The notes: generated by a model not told the origin, from the sequence alone. A stretch of DNA of 64,000 nucleotides from Thereva unica (GCA_949987705.1 OX465286.1:23282691-23346690); one strand, 5' to 3'; numbered from the stretch's first letter, positions 8,200 through 20,060 are shown. Program-made: numbers and translations.

Positions 8200-8784
8200 A
8201 CTAAAATTCTTTAAGATTGATAAATTATATGAAACCTCTGTTTCTTAAAATAATCAGATTATTCTCACGCGAAAAAAAATGTTAGAATTTTGGCAACCAC
8301 AATTTGAAATTAGAATTGATAATAATAATAATAAAACTGTTCTTATCATAACCAATAAATTTCTCAGCACTATTTCCTACATAACAGCGATTACTTTTTT
8401 ACTATATATTTTATTCAAATTTGATAGCTTAAAATTCTTACTCAACTTACTTTTCATTATCATCATCATCCAACAGCAATTATAAAAACAACAAAATTAT
8501 CTCTTATCAGCAATGCCAAAACTTTCGTAAACATCTTATCACCATCCACGAGTTCTCACAAAACTTTTTTTAACCGGAACAAAAATATCCCCATGTCCAT
8601 AACCAATGTCAAGACCGCCAAAAAAAAATCAACTTGACCCCAACCGCCATGAACAACAACGTTCGCCTTATCAACAACGTCCGTCCGTCCCTTCACGCAT
8701 ACTTCATCCCAACGAAAAACTTTTTTTAGTGCTTTTCCCAACAAAACATTTCTTATACGCACTATTTTTTGCACATCAACACTA
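8200..8784. other. AT-rich intergenic, no gene recognised
   Basis: This stretch lies between the Polinton side and the first LINE. I see only AT-rich sequence and short Asn/Ile-coding frames without family resemblance. The Polinton terminus should lie to the right of 7467, but no terminal inverted repeat could be matched because the other end is outside the window. Confidence 0.4.
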
Positions 8785-8935
8785 AAGTGCATTTTGCACA
8801 ATCCCGACTTTTTTACACCAACTTTTTCCAATCAAGTGCTTTTTGCACACTCGCCACTTTTTTTATATGAACTTTTAGCACTCGAGTGCTTTTTGCACAC
8901 TCACATTTTTTTTATATGAACTTTTTGCACTTTTT
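8785..8935. repeat. Three imperfect ~50-bp tandem units with GTGCTTTTTGCAC core
   Basis: Units begin at about 8785, 8834 and 8884. Each has a GTGC-(N5)-GCAC small palindrome followed by a CACTTTTTTTATATGAACTT-like stretch. They lie just upstream of LINE ORF1 and may belong to its 5' region. Confidence 0.55.
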
Positions 8936-9081
8936 TTCTCATGGGGTAGAATCCCCATATCCATACTACTTACTACGATATTTTCCATCTAAAGTGCGCT
9001 ATCGATTGTTGATTGACGTGTCCGAGCCATCGTAAACTAATCAAACATTTTCTGCTTTTACTTTCAACAAGTTTTGTAATT

Positions 9082-10235
9082 ATGACCGATAATCGGGTTG
9101 TTGGTGCTTGTGCCAAATGTTTTGAATTATTGTTTGACAAAAAAAATGTTTCGTGCTTTATTTGCGGCCGCTTTTTCACAAACGTTGCTCTCGGCTCGAT
9201 GATGAGACTCTAAAAGTTATCGAATCGCATGATTCATTAAGCTGGAAGTGTGCAAATTGTAATTTCCTGCCCATCAGTGAACTAATTTCTAAAATCGGTG
9301 AACTTGCGAGTGATATTGCTGTTCTGAAGAACGAATTTCTTAAATTTATTAAAAAGAATGATGATGGCTCTGCTGTGAATGCATCTAATCATAATAATAA
9401 TAATCGCCGCTCAGTGTCTCTTTCTTCAGGAGGCACAGTGCGGAAAGCTGTGCTTAAGAGAACCGCTGCGTCCGTTGCCCCAAAAAATTCCCCAACGATC
9501 TTGTCGTCGAAAAAAAATTCATCCTCGGCGCTCAAAGTTGGTGCTCGCACATCTGGCTCTTCCGATGGGGGTGCAGCGGTTTCATCCGTTAAACCATTGC
9601 AGCCTGAATCTGCTGCTGATCATGCGCTTGCTGCCGTCGATGCTGGCTCTACAGACAGGGAATCAGCTGTTGGGCGTGATGCTGGCGTTTCTGCTGCTGC
9701 TGTAGCTGGAACCGAGAGCGATGCTTCTGCTGGCGTGAGTGAAGATTCGACTGTTAGGCGATCTACTAGCGATCCTGCTGCTGCTGTTGTTAGGGTGGAC
9801 GTTGGTTCATCTGGTGCTAATCCTAGCGTTAATGCGTCGGCGGAAGGTACTGGGTGGATTAAAGTGCACCGTAGGAAACACAACCAAATTCGTGTTGTTG
9901 GTACTGCAGCAGATTGCGCTGATATTTCTGCTCTTCTCAAGCTAAGATGGCTTCATTTGTCGCGATTACATCCCACGACGACTGAAGAAAATATTATAAA
10001 CTTTATTTCATCATCCTTGACTATTGACTCCGCTGAAGTAAAATGTAGGCGCTTGGTTAAGGCTGATGTTGATATTTCAGTGCTAAGGTATACTACTTTT
10101 AAACTGGGTGTTCCTGAAAATGTTTATGACAAAATCCTTAATCCTGAATTGTGGCCTTCTGGAGTTGTGGTTCGCAAGTTTATTAATCATCCAAAAAACT
10201 TTCTAGCGCCGAAGGTGGACGAAGTCGCAACTTAG
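9082..10235 (+). pseudogene. LINE ORF1 with PHD-like zinc finger, frameshifted
   Basis: ATG 9082 begins MTDNRVVGACAKCFELLFDK. Cysteine pairs CAKC and CFICG are followed, after a lost T in the run at 9172-9176, by FHKRCSRLDDE and WKCANC. Together these give the C-C-C-C-H-C-C-C pattern of a PHD finger, an N-terminal feature of ORF1 in some CR1/Jockey-type LINEs. A low-complexity Ala/Ser/Val-rich middle follows, and the C-terminus is a compact domain (VVGTAADCADISALLKLRW to LWPSGVVVRKFINHPKNF) resembling the RRM-like nucleic-acid chaperone region of LINE ORF1 proteins. The product would coat the element RNA. The frameshift marks this copy as dead. ORF2 begins at once downstream. Confidence 0.7.
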
Positions 10236-12527
10236 AATCAGTACTACCTTCCAGCAATAATTTTACATCCTTATATTACCAAAATATCAGAGGAATGGGT
10301 TCTAAATCCCGTGATATTTATTTAAATGCCATCATCAATGACTTCAATATTATTGTTCTTACAGAAACTTGGCTAACTCCTGGACATTTAACTTCGGAGT
10401 TTTTTGATGAAAAAATATACTTAGTTTATCGAAAGGACCGTTGCCCTGTTTCGACTGGATGTTCTCGTGGAGGTGGAGTGCTAATTGCAGTAAAGGTCGA
10501 ATTCAGTTCTACGTTGCTGACACTTGAAGTTGTGGATGCTGTGATTGAGCAACTTGCAGTTTGTGTTCAAATTCCAGGTCTTGGTACTGTGAAAGTTTGT
10601 GTCAGCTATATTCCTCCAGCGTCTCCTGTGACGATTTATGAGGCTCATGCTAGAAACATTAACACCTTGTTTGATGTCGCCCAACCTAAGGAATTCTTGT
10701 GCGTTTTGGGTGATTTTAATCTCCCCAACATCAAGTGTTCTGGCACGGTTGATAATGATACTCTTTTGCCAACGAATTTTACATCTCGGAGTGAATGTTT
10801 AATTATTGACACTGCATTTGGTTTAAATTTAGTTCAGGTTAACCGGTTTAGAAATTGTATTGGTAGATTTTTGGATTTAGCTTTTATTAGTTCTGATTTA
10901 ATTTGTAATGTAGCTGAAGTACTTTTGCCTCTAGCTAAGATTGACATTTTTCACTATCCTTTTGTTCTTGAAATTTGTACTTATAAATTTGCCTCAATTG
11001 CTAATTTTTGTACTTATAAATACAGTTTTTCTAAAGGTGATTATGATGGCTTGAATAATTACTTGCAATCTGTACACTGGGACTGTGAACTTCAATGCTA
11101 TTGTTCTAATTTAGAAAGTTGCTATTCAAGGTTCCTTGAATTGGTTCATGTTGGTATTAATCGTTTTATCCCAATTGTTACTCGTTCTTCTTCCAATCAT
11201 CCTCCTTGGTTTAATAGAGGTTTATTAAGACTTAAAAATGCTAAAAATAAAGCTCACAAAGCTTTAAGGTTTCATTGTAATACCTATAATTTATGTAAAT
11301 TTAAAAGACTTCATAGAGAATATCACTTTCTTCATCGCTTTTTATTCAATCGGCAAATCAACTACCACAAATCTAGTGGTTTTTAAAAACTATGCTATTA
11401 ATGCTATTGAACGTGGTGAACAGGTTGATGTTATTTATACAGACTTTGTAAAAGCCTTTGATCGCATTGACACTGCTCTGTTAATTATGAAACTACGTGC
11501 GTTTGGTCTTCATTCCTCTCTTCTCAATTGGCTAAGTTCTTATCTTACTGGTCGTAAACAGTCCGTTTCAATCGATACATATCTGTCTAAAACTTTTGCT
11601 GTAAAGTCAGGTGTGCCGCAAGGTAGTCATCTTGGTCCATTGTTATTCAATATTTTTATTAATGATGTTTGTAACATTTTTTCGCGTGCCAGTACTTTAT
11701 TGTTCGCAGATGATTTGAAGATCTTTACATCAATTTTTTCACTATCCGACTGCATTATTCTTCAGAAGGAACTTGACACCCTTTGTTCGTGGTGCAAGGC
11801 AAACAGACTAGAGTTAAATCCCAATAAATGTAAAAAATATTCGTTTTATCGTCTTGTTGTCCCTTTTTCTTATTCCTATAATATTAATGGTGTGATTGTT
11901 GACTCTCCAGTTACTATTTGTGATCTTGGCGTTACCTTTGATCATTCGTTCAACTCATCTTGCCAGGTTGACTTTGCATGCTCCAAAGCTTTTAGAATGC
12001 TGGGTTTCATAAAGCGAAATTCTACTGACTTTCGGGACCCATTTACATTAAAAGCCCTTTACATGTCCCTTGTTCGGTCTCACTTAGAATACGCATCTGT
12101 TGTGTGGAATCCTTATACCTCTCTCCACCGTTCTCGGATTGAATCCGTGCAGAAGTCCTTTACTCGGTTTTCTCTTCGTAAGATCAATTGGCGTAATAGT
12201 ATGCCCTCTTACAATTCCAGATGCTTGCTTCTAGGACTGCAGAAGTTAGAGACTAGGCGAAACATTGCCTGTATTATGTTTGTCAGAGATGTGTTATGTT
12301 TTCGTATCAAATCTGCTTCATTACTTACTCTATTTAACATTTATGCGCCTGGCATATCCTTGAGATCTAGGCCTCTATTGTTTGTTCCTCCGCATAGGAC
12401 CGTTTATGGCCAGCATGAACCAATAACGTATTGCTCTCGCCTATTTAATGAAGTTTATGGCGTGATTGATTTATCTGCTGAGAGAATAGCATTCAAGTCG
12501 GTATTATTAAGCCATCTTAGTAGGTAA
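10236..12527 (+). pseudogene. LINE ORF2 (endonuclease-reverse transcriptase) with internal deletion
   Basis: The N-terminal half is an apurinic-type endonuclease: YYQNIRGMGSK, VLTETWL, LGDFNLPNIKC. The reverse transcriptase follows from about 11376 with YTDFVKAFDRID, SGVPQGSHLGPLLFNIF and FADDLKIF (catalytic Asp pair). The two parts lie in different frames and meet near 11366. The sequence jumps from a post-endonuclease linker (HREYHFLHRFLFNR) straight to the RT palm, so the RT fingers region is missing. That is an internal deletion of several hundred bases. The C-terminal thumb and tail are complete to 12527. The RT motifs place it in the CR1/Jockey group. It sits directly after the PHD-type ORF1 and ends in a TAAA-repeat tail. 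Confidence 0.8.
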
Positions 12528-12731
12528 AATTATTATATTCTTTGAAATTTTATATATTCATTCCTAGCTTGTCGTTTGCTTTAAATTAATTTGTCTTTAT
12601 AATCTTATTGTTTTTAACTTATATTTTTTCTTATATTTTTTTTTATGTATTTTAATTTTTATTATTAATTTCTGCATTCTGTCTGTTGGAGATTTACTCT
12701 GTAGACCAGTAAATAAATAAATAAATAAAGG

Positions 12732-14030
12732 GCGATCTTCTCACGCATACAACCGCAATCCAACACGAAATACCTTTAATACGGGACCAGGCACCCATAA
12801 ACCAGAAGATGTACCGACTGCCAGAAAGTCAGAGGCAGATAATAAATGATCAGCTACAAGAAATGCTGGAAAACGATATAGTACAGCCTAGCAAAAGCCC
12901 ATGGAACTCCCCTGTCCTACTAGTCCCCAAGAAGGCAGGCGCCGACGGTGAGAAAAAGTGGCGAGTCGTCGTTAATTTTCGTAAACTTAACGAAAAAGCA
13001 ATTGGCGACGCCTACCCATTGCCACGCATAGAAGAGATTTTAGACCAGCTAGGACATTCTCGTTACTTCACCACTCTTGATCTAGCCAGCGGCTATCACC
13101 AAGTTCAGGTCGATCCAGAGATCAAGATAAAACCGCCTTCAGCACCAATTACGGGCACTACGAGTTCAAACGTATGCCGTTCGGGTTAAAAGGAGCCCCG
13201 GCTACGTTCCAAAGACTAATGAACTATGTACTCACCGGCCTTCAGGGCCTAGAATGTTTCGTCTACCTAGATGACATTGTCATCTATGGTAAGAGCCTAG
13301 AAGACCACAACCAGAAGCTCAGAAAGGTTTTCGACAAACTGAGGGAGCATAACCTCAAGTTGCAGTCCGAAAAGTGCCAATTCCTACGAAAGGAGGTAGT
13401 CTACCTAGGGCACATCTGCTCAGAGAAAGGAGCGCTCCCAGACCCCAAGAAGACGGCGTGCGTCCAAGAATTCCCGGAACCACGCACTATACGCCAGGTC
13501 CAATCATTCATCGGACTCGCGAATTACTATAGAAAATTCATTCCCGGCTTCTCAAAAATCGTCCGACCCCTAACCAATCTCCTCCGTAAGAACGTAAAAT
13601 TCTCCTGGACCCTTGATGCCAAGAAGCCTTCGACCAAATTAAAGGAGCGCTGGTCAAACACCCCCTACTCATCTACCCCGACTTCACTAAACCCTTTAAT
13701 CTGACTACCGACGCCAGTAGTGAAGCCCTTGGGGCCGTACTCTCACAAGGGGAAGTTGGAAAAGATCAACCCATTGCCTACGCCAGCCGAACCCGAATAA
13801 GGCTGAGCATAATTACTCCACCATCGAGAAGGAGCTTTTAGCAATAGTCTGGGCCTACAAGGTCGCACATTCACGGTGTACACTGATCACAAACCGTTGA
13901 AAGGAGTGTTCAACGTAAAAGACCCTACAACCCGATTGGTGCGCTTCCACCACAAACTCTCCGAATACGACTACAATATTGAATACAAACCCGGCAAAAA
14001 TAATACTAATGACGACGCCCGTATTCCGTA
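12732..14030 (+). pseudogene. Ty3/gypsy pol: reverse transcriptase and RNase H, broken
   Basis: Gypsy-type RT begins in frame at about 12732 (INQKMYRLPESQRQ), then VNFRKLNEKAIGDAYPLPRI, YFTTLDLASGYHQV, MPFGLKGAPATFQRLMNYVL and the catalytic FVYLDDIVIYG. The RNase H part includes TDASSEALGAVLSQG, STIEKELLAIVWA and FTVYTDHKPLKGVF. At least three frame changes are seen, near 13125, 13622 and 13797-13866, the last with missing sequence. No protease or gag is present upstream, where the LINE tail abuts. The element is long dead. It would have copied genomic RNA into DNA in cytoplasmic particles. Confidence 0.8.
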
Positions 14031-14070
14031 TTCCGCAAGATACTAAGGCTCAGCAAACTTTCACCAAAAA

Positions 14071-14478
14071 TTACTCAGAAAGATACGACACTGTAATCCT
14101 TTCTGTGCGAAGAAAAAGGAAAGTAAAAATCTATGATCAACTTCTCTATTCATATACGCACTCCGGAATGGCGAGAGGGCGGAGCAACGGCAAACTATAC
14201 AAACACATGCAGAGCAGGAAGTACACGAAAATGGTACCTACATGAATTCACACAAGCAAAATAAAAGTCCAGACGGCACAAAAAATTGCGGAGAAGAGAA
14301 ATCAGTGCGTCTCTTTCGCACTTCGTGAAATAACATTTCTTTATTTACCCTTTCTTTCTCAGGTTTTTTTTTTGTTTTTAAATTAAATTTTGTCTCGCTT
14401 GCACCTTGTCGATTGATATATTCACTCGCAAGGGAGCTTATGGGAAATTTTGAGAGTGTCGTATCTTTGTGGGTAATC
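14071..14478. mobile_element. MITE-like insertion between gypsy RNase H and integrase
   Basis: An imperfect terminal inverted repeat of about 24 bp (ATTACTCAGAAAGATACGAC at the left; its inverse with AGTGTCGTATCTTTG near 14455-14470 at the right) brackets about 400 bp with no gypsy coding similarity. Gypsy-type linker sequence resumes to the right (ATILKDYHDSAFG near 14805-14845). Boundaries are approximate. Confidence 0.45.
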
Positions 14479-14852
14479 TTTGCTTTCACTGTCAAGACAG
14501 TAGTCCACGTATCCATGGAACCTCCCGCCGGAGGCCACACCCAAACATGCAACGCAGTCACACGTGACCAAGCACAAGACAAAAGACCGATTCATACACC
14601 CGAAAAAGAGGCCCAAATTGAGGTATTAGAAGTAGGCATTGCCCCCGAAGGCAACGGTATAAAACACTCAGATGACCAACCACCCAATTCACCCGAGTCC
14701 CCAATTTCGCAGAACCTCGTGGACACATTAGTCGAAACAAATTCCTCCCAAGAGGCTGCAATGAATAAATGGCCAAAAATCACGGTAATCACAGATCCCG
14801 AAGAGATAGCCACCATCTTAAAAGACTATCATGACTCCGCTTTCGGGGACAT

Positions 14853-15833
14853 CAGGGCGTAATCAAAACATATAAACGAATCCGTAGAAAGTACTGGTGG
14901 CGCCATATGCTTAGGGACATAGGGAAATATATTCGTAGATGTAGAAAGTGTCAGACAAATGAGTCCACGCCGGCCCTCAAAATGCCGATGGTAATCACAG
15001 ACGTGGCCGAAAGACCATTCGACAAGGTATATCTAGACATAGTGGGACCCTTAGAAACTACTAATTCCGGAAACCTATACATCTTAACATTTCAAGATAA
15101 CTTAAGCAAGTTCCTAGATTGCTATGCTATCCCGAATGTTGAAGCCGAAACCGTTGCGCAGATAGTCTTTGATCAAATCATTACCCGCTACGGGATACCG
15201 AAAAGCATAGTAACCGACCAGGGCACCAACTTTCTCAGTGGCTTATTCAAGGGCCTATGCAAACTCCTAAAAATTAAGAAACTACAAACTTCCGCCTATC
15301 ATCCCCAATCCAACGGCGCCCTAGAACGGGCCCACAGGCCCCTAGTAGAATATTTGCGTAGTATTACTGACCAAAACCCCAAATCATGGGATCAATACTT
15401 GCGAACTGCCGCGTTCGTCTATAATAATAGTATTCATGACAGCACCAAGCTAACTCCCATGGACTGTCTTTACGGTTTCTCTCCCGATGTCCCCTCAAAT
15501 CTAAAAAAGGATCCTGAGCCACTATACAATCACGAAAGCTACTACCACCTTTTAAGGTATAAACTACAAAAAACATACTCAATAACCCGGCAAAACTTGC
15601 TAGCAAGTAAACAGAAATCTAAAGCCCACTATGACCGAGCCACTAGAACCCATACCTTCCATATTGGCGACCAAGACCTTATAAAGAGTGAAAATCGGAA
15701 GGGCAAACTATCTGCCATCTGGAGAGGCCCCTATCCGGTAGTGGCAATAACAAGCCCCGTAAACACCAAAATTAGAATAGGTAACAAACAGACCGTAGTC
15801 CATAATAACCGCCTGAAACCCTTCTACGAATAA
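14853..15833 (+). CDS. Ty3/gypsy integrase
   Basis: An open frame of about 327 codons. The end of the zinc-binding domain is visible (RCRKCQTNES). The catalytic core has VYLDIVGP (Asp), IVTDQGTNF (Asp) and QSNGALERAHR (Glu) with the D,D-35-E spacing. The C-terminal region ends VHNNRLKPFYE, typical of gypsy integrases without a chromodomain. The first His of the HHCC finger would lie in the preceding, out-of-frame sequence (near 14850), so this is the 3' part of a broken polyprotein rather than a gene with its own start. It is the best-preserved part of the element. Confidence 0.8.
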   Translation, partial: QGVIKTYKRIRRKYWWRHMLRDIGKYIRRCRKCQTNESTPALKMPMVITDVAERPFDKVYLDIVGPLETTNSGNLYILTFQDNLSKFLDCYAIPNVEAETVAQIVFDQIITRYGIPKSIVTDQGTNFLSGLFKGLCKLLKIKKLQTSAYHPQSNGALERAHRPLVEYLRSITDQNPKSWDQYLRTAAFVYNNSIHDSTKLTPMDCLYGFSPDVPSNLKKDPEPLYNHESYYHLLRYKLQKTYSITRQNLLASKQKSKAHYDRATRTHTFHIGDQDLIKSENRKGKLSAIWRGPYPVVAITSPVNTKIRIGNKQTVVHNNRLKPFYE

Positions 15834-16617
15834 ATTACTGAACTAAATAATAGAATAATAATATCGTTAAGTTACACATGTACCAATGTTCACACATTCA
15901 CATTCGCACCCAAATAAACGGCTCTAATGGCAAGTTACTCCCAGTCCACCGTTAACATAGAAGTCATACTTCTCCTCCTGACCTTAACGGACATTGTAGC
16001 TAATCCAGGCTCTAAGCCCTATCCCATTATCCCGGCGACCACGACGGACGCAGTGTTCAAAGATCTGTGCAACATAATATTATATCACTCATACCATCAA
16101 ATAACAGGGAGATTGGTTACCATCCAAATTAACCGCTTGAAGCCGTTTTATGAAGATAAAGCACACATTTAAGCCACCAAATAAGTCCTGCATACTTACG
16201 TCTAACGGCGCTTTACGGTGTAAAGCACCCGACTTAGACTGATGGCGAACGGACAAAATATATCCATATAATATAAAAGACCAAAACTAATCTCCTATTT
16301 AAAATCTCATTGACTATAAATGACCCTGTTCTACTAACTCTCCCTGATCAACAAATATCCACCCGAAACCGGGCTGTTACACCCCATCCGCCACGAACGC
16401 GCTCCTTGACGCTGCCCAGAACTATTCCAAAATGGGCGATATCTCCTAGAAATATATGTAATGTTTAAAACGCCCTTCCAAAACAGTAGACCTTGTAAGA
16501 TTAGAAAAGTGTAAAAATTATTAAATAATAAGAATTACAAAAGGTAAAGCATAATAATATAAGAAACATTGTAGAAGTAAGTAAGCTTAATAAGATTTGT
16601 GGAAAAATAAGATTAAA
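15834..16617 (+). other. Gypsy 3' region, possible LTR portion
   Basis: A short frame at 15927-16172 ends in a second INRLKPFYE, suggesting a partial duplication of the pol 3' end. Downstream AT-rich sequence with TATAATATAAAAGACC (about 16266-16281) may belong to the 3' LTR. Without the 5' LTR in the window the boundaries cannot be set. Confidence 0.35.
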
Positions 16618-17400
16618 GGCTCGGGCACACAGAAAGCGGTCTGTCGCGGCGGGCAGCGATCCAGCGGTCATCGCGGCGGTCTGCGATATGGGGCTACACA
16701 TAGAACGCGATATTTTTGTGTGAGCGGTCCAGTATGGTGGCGTTCTTCTAGGCAGGGAAATAGTAGTGAATTTTCTTATTTATTTACATATATTGAGTAG
16801 ACCTCGGACGAAGAACTCCTCCTTCTGTTATTAGCTTTGCAAGGCAAAAAGAAGAAAAGACGATGTTGGGTCCATGAAATTAATAAGAAGAGAGAACAAT
16901 TAGGGGAATACCACCGCTTATGTATAGAATTGGAGTCACATGAAGATAGATTTTTCAAGTATTTTCGTATGTCTCGAGAATGTTTCGAGGAATTGCATGA
17001 TTTGATAAAATGCAGGATTGAAAAGTGTACTACGAACTGGAGAAACCCAATTGAAACAAGGCAAAGACTAGCCATATGTTTAAGGTAAGTTATGAAACAT
17101 ATATTAAAAACAAACAAAAGATGAAGGAAATTACAAACTTAAAAATCGTTATTAATTATTACTATTAATATTTCGATTTTTCCACTCATCTTGTCTGAAA
17201 GCGGCAAGGCGGTCATGCTAAAATTTGTAATTTTGTACAACCGGATCGCTTGTCGTCGCTACAAAGTCTATCAGACGGCGACAGACCGCCTGCTGTTTGA
17301 CCGAGCTGATGCTAAGTTGTGTAATACAACTAGACCGCCAGACCGCCTCGGTCGTAGATCGCTGCCCGCCGCGACAGACCGCTTTCTGTGTGCCCGAGCC
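16618..17400 (+). mobile_element. Harbinger-derived non-autonomous DNA transposon
   Basis: Perfect 44-bp terminal inverted repeats start GGCTCGGGCACACAGAAAGC (16618-16661) and end at 17400 (17357-17400). They are flanked by TTAAA on both sides (16613-16617 and 17401-17405). The 3-bp TWA target typical of PIF/Harbinger is contained in that direct repeat. The interior carries only the N-terminal part of a transposase. It is inserted in sequence 3' of the gypsy element. Confidence 0.8.
16801..17088 (+). pseudogene. Harbinger (HARBI1-like) transposase N-terminal fragment
   Basis: The frame reads SDEELLLLLLALQGKKKKRR, CWVHEINKKREQLGEYHRL and FRMSRECFEELHDLI, which I recognise as the N-terminal domain of PIF/Harbinger transposases. 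The frame stops after AICLR within AAGGTAAGTTAT, a good splice donor at about 17084. The fragment may thus be the first coding exon of an element whose DDE exon was deleted. The catalytic domain is absent, so it cannot catalyse transposition itself. It lies entirely within the 44-bp TIRs of the surrounding element. Confidence 0.65.
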
Positions 17401-19135
17401 TTAAAAGCTGTAAAATCTCAAAACAAAAGTGGGCGAAAGCTCTTAAAAGAAATAGGTGAAAATACGGGGCAACAAACCAAAAATAAGAAATAAGCAAACA
17501 AGCAAACAGTAAAATTAGAATAAGAACTTATAAAGCGAAAATTGCAACCAAATATAAAAATTAATTTAAGGAAATCAAGAATAGGAAATAAGCAAACAAG
17601 CACTTATGTTAGAAACATTGAAAAAAAAAAAATATTTCAAAAAAATTAATGCGCCCTTAAGGCCCTTAGAGGTGTAAGCCTAAAGAATAATCAATAACAA
17701 AATGCGCCCTTAAAGGCTGTTAGAATTAAAAAAAATCATAATCTAGCGTAAGTAAAGGCTCTGTACGTCCCGCCCTAAATCCGCCAAAAACACAACCCGA
17801 TTCTCCAACAAATAAATTTCATACAATTTTAAATACGAGCAATGCCCCCCTGCTTTGCTTCGTAGCATTGCTCTTATTGAGCCCCCCAAGGAGTTGTTAT
17901 AAACAAAAAACCAAAAAATAAAAACCGATTCAAAAATTAATAATCATAATTGTTCCAAAATTCAAACTATCAGATTATATTTCATTTTTAAATTCCTAAC
18001 ATTCATTAAAAAATTATCCCACGGGAAACTCAAATGCAATATTGCACATTTTTCCGTTGCAATAATTTCGTAGAAATCCACGGTGATATACACCGTGGAT
18101 CAACATAAACTAGTGGGATGTTGTGCCTAGAGACTAGCCACTAATTACGCTTTTTCATGGTATTCTTTCTGTTGAATAACACTTCAGACTGGATGACAAT
18201 ATATTAAGTGGAGATTGATCCGCACTCACTTCCAACCCGCCGGATCTGGGAAACGAGGCCAATAATTCGAATGTGTCAAATTGAAAAAAAAAAAAAAAAA
18301 AAACACATCACACATGTAAACACTATATAAAACGAATCTAAACATTTTTCTTTGTGATGCACCTTGCACAACAGAATTAGGTGTATTATTTTACATAAAC
18401 ATACATGTCTTATTGTTAAAAATTCGGCTTACCGTACCTTTTGTATTAATTTACACTTCAATGTAACTTTTTTTTTATTTTTAAAGAAAAAATCACGCAC
18501 GCACTTCACTTTTCTTTAAATGTAGAACATTTCGGGATTCTAACCCCCCCCCCATTTGGCCACCATCTTGGAAAACGTATGCAAATGGTTTTTCCACTAT
18601 ATCTCCGAAACGGCACATATTACCGGAAATTTGCAAGGAAAACTTTTTGTTTAGAATTAAATAATCTACAATTTATTACTTAGAAATTTTGTGGTAAAAT
18701 GAATAATTAAGAAGTTATAAGCCTTAGAACACAAAAATTAGTCACAATATTTTCTTTAAAGGCTCTTTTTTGTTGTTTAAATATACTTCTGGTTGAAATT
18801 TCCAGACCATTTTCTCAGTTTTTGGTCTTTTGACCAAGAGCTACATTTTGAGATATGGCCCAAGTCTGTAGCGGCAGTACTTTCAGAGATGAAAGTAGGC
18901 TTCAGACGGACAGAGCCTCTGTATAAGCTTTTTTTTTTAAAAAGCTAAAATTATTCTTATCAGAATCAGGTGTCAGGTTTCAGCTCGAATCTGTCTGCTT
19001 GCTGCACATTCGGGCGGTAAGAAAATCTGTTTTCTGCTGAGATCGGCAGCTTTTCCTTGCGGCGTGGGAATAGTTTTTCCTTTTTTCCAAAACCACGCCC
19101 GGGCCCGGTAACGGTAAAAATTAATAATTGAATTA
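17401..19135. other. Non-coding, AT-rich; small hairpins only
   Basis: No gene is recognised. Two GCGCCCTTAA-containing copies (about 17650 and 17703) and a hairpin GAGCAATGC...GCATTGCTC (about 17840-17878) may be remnants of the gypsy LTR. A perfect 10-bp stem ATCCACGGTG / CACCGTGGAT with a 5-nt loop lies at 18076-18100. There are A-runs at 18284-18303 and a C9 run near 18545. Confidence 0.4.
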
Positions 19136-19325
19136 AGTGTTGTCTAAACCCTTGACCGCGGCGGGCGCGTACCCAAATCTTATAGAGTGTTCTTTGAACC
19201 ATAACCGACGGCGGGCGATTTTTAGTTTCCCAACTAATTTTAATGTTCTAAAAGTGTTGTTTGAGCCATCATTCGTGGCGAGTATTGTTTTGATTTAAAC
19301 CGGTGGACTGTGGCGAGATTTTTGA
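19136..19325. repeat. Degenerate tandem units of about 55-65 bp
   Basis: Roughly four units share a GTGTTnTTTGAACC-like start and a CGGCGGGCG-like core (near 19136, 19189, 19254, 19290). They are strongly diverged. No coding potential is seen. Confidence 0.35.
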
Positions 19326-19589
19326 TATTTCACCCAAATTACTCTAGAGGTCGTAATTTTTAAGCTATTGACAAAAATTTTTTTTTAAAATGTTCATCTT
19401 GAATTTATCTATCGATCCCTCTAGCCGGATTTTGGAATTTCATTTTCGTTTTTCTTAATGATTAATGAAAGTTCCAATTTTTACAAAAAACACGTTTTTT
19501 GCTGTTAAATTTACTCTAACGGGCCGAAAATTTGAGTTTTCGTAATAATTTTTTTTTAAATCTTCGTCTTTTAATCAGCTATCGATCTG

Positions 19590-20060
19590 TCGAAAAAAAA
19601 ATCTTTATTGCGACCTTCCTGCGCTTCTTCAGATAATAGTCCAATAAGTATTGCAAATGTATCTACCACAGATGCTCCATGAATTAAGAGTGCATGACAA
19701 GAGGAGGGCATAGGGACCATGGATATTTCTTAACATACAGTTTCGCTGTGTCTAAGCAATATTTACCAAAAGCGTTGACATCAATACAATTTTTCGACGC
19801 GATAGTTTGAACATACAGTCTTTTTATAAATTTTCTAGGACGATCCCCGTAATTTCAGCTATCTTTTCGTAGTTTTGAAAGAATTTTCTAGTTGTATTAC
19901 CATCATTCGTGTTACCTGCTGCTTGTTTGACTGTATCCACGAGTATATTTAATTCTTTTCTAATTCGATCAATAACTTCTCTTTTTTGCGCTTGTATAGC
20001 TGTCTTTTCCTCGTTGGTTAGCTTTTCATTATATTTTTCAACTTTTGCCCGAACTTTATA
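19590..20060 (-). pseudogene. Fragment of a multicopy hypothetical protein gene
   Basis: The minus-strand frames read KYNEKLTNEEKTAIQAQKRE, GNTNDGNTTRKFFQNYEKIA, ITGIVLENL, then after a frame change LDTAKLYVKKYPW and after a second change CHALLIHGASVVDTFAI and LLSEEAQEGRNKDF. The order of these blocks matches, from memory, a hypothetical protein family that is multicopy in aphid and other hemipteran genomes and may itself be transposon derived. The piece is cut at its 5' side by the LINE that starts near 20060 on the opposite strand. With two frameshifts it is not functional. Its function is unknown. Confidence 0.45.

Larger units (their letters stand above)
9082..12729 (+). mobile_element. 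CR1/Jockey-type LINE, defective copy
   Basis: Contains ORF1, ORF2, an AT-rich 3' UTR from 12528 and a terminal (TAAA)n array at about 12711-12729. The array abuts gypsy sequence, so the LINE appears to have integrated in a Ty3/gypsy element. The 5' boundary upstream of 9082 is uncertain. Confidence 0.75.

Noticed and set aside
13979..14245. 88-codon frame inside the gypsy element
   Set aside because: Lies across the RNase H end and the MITE-like insertion; no domain.
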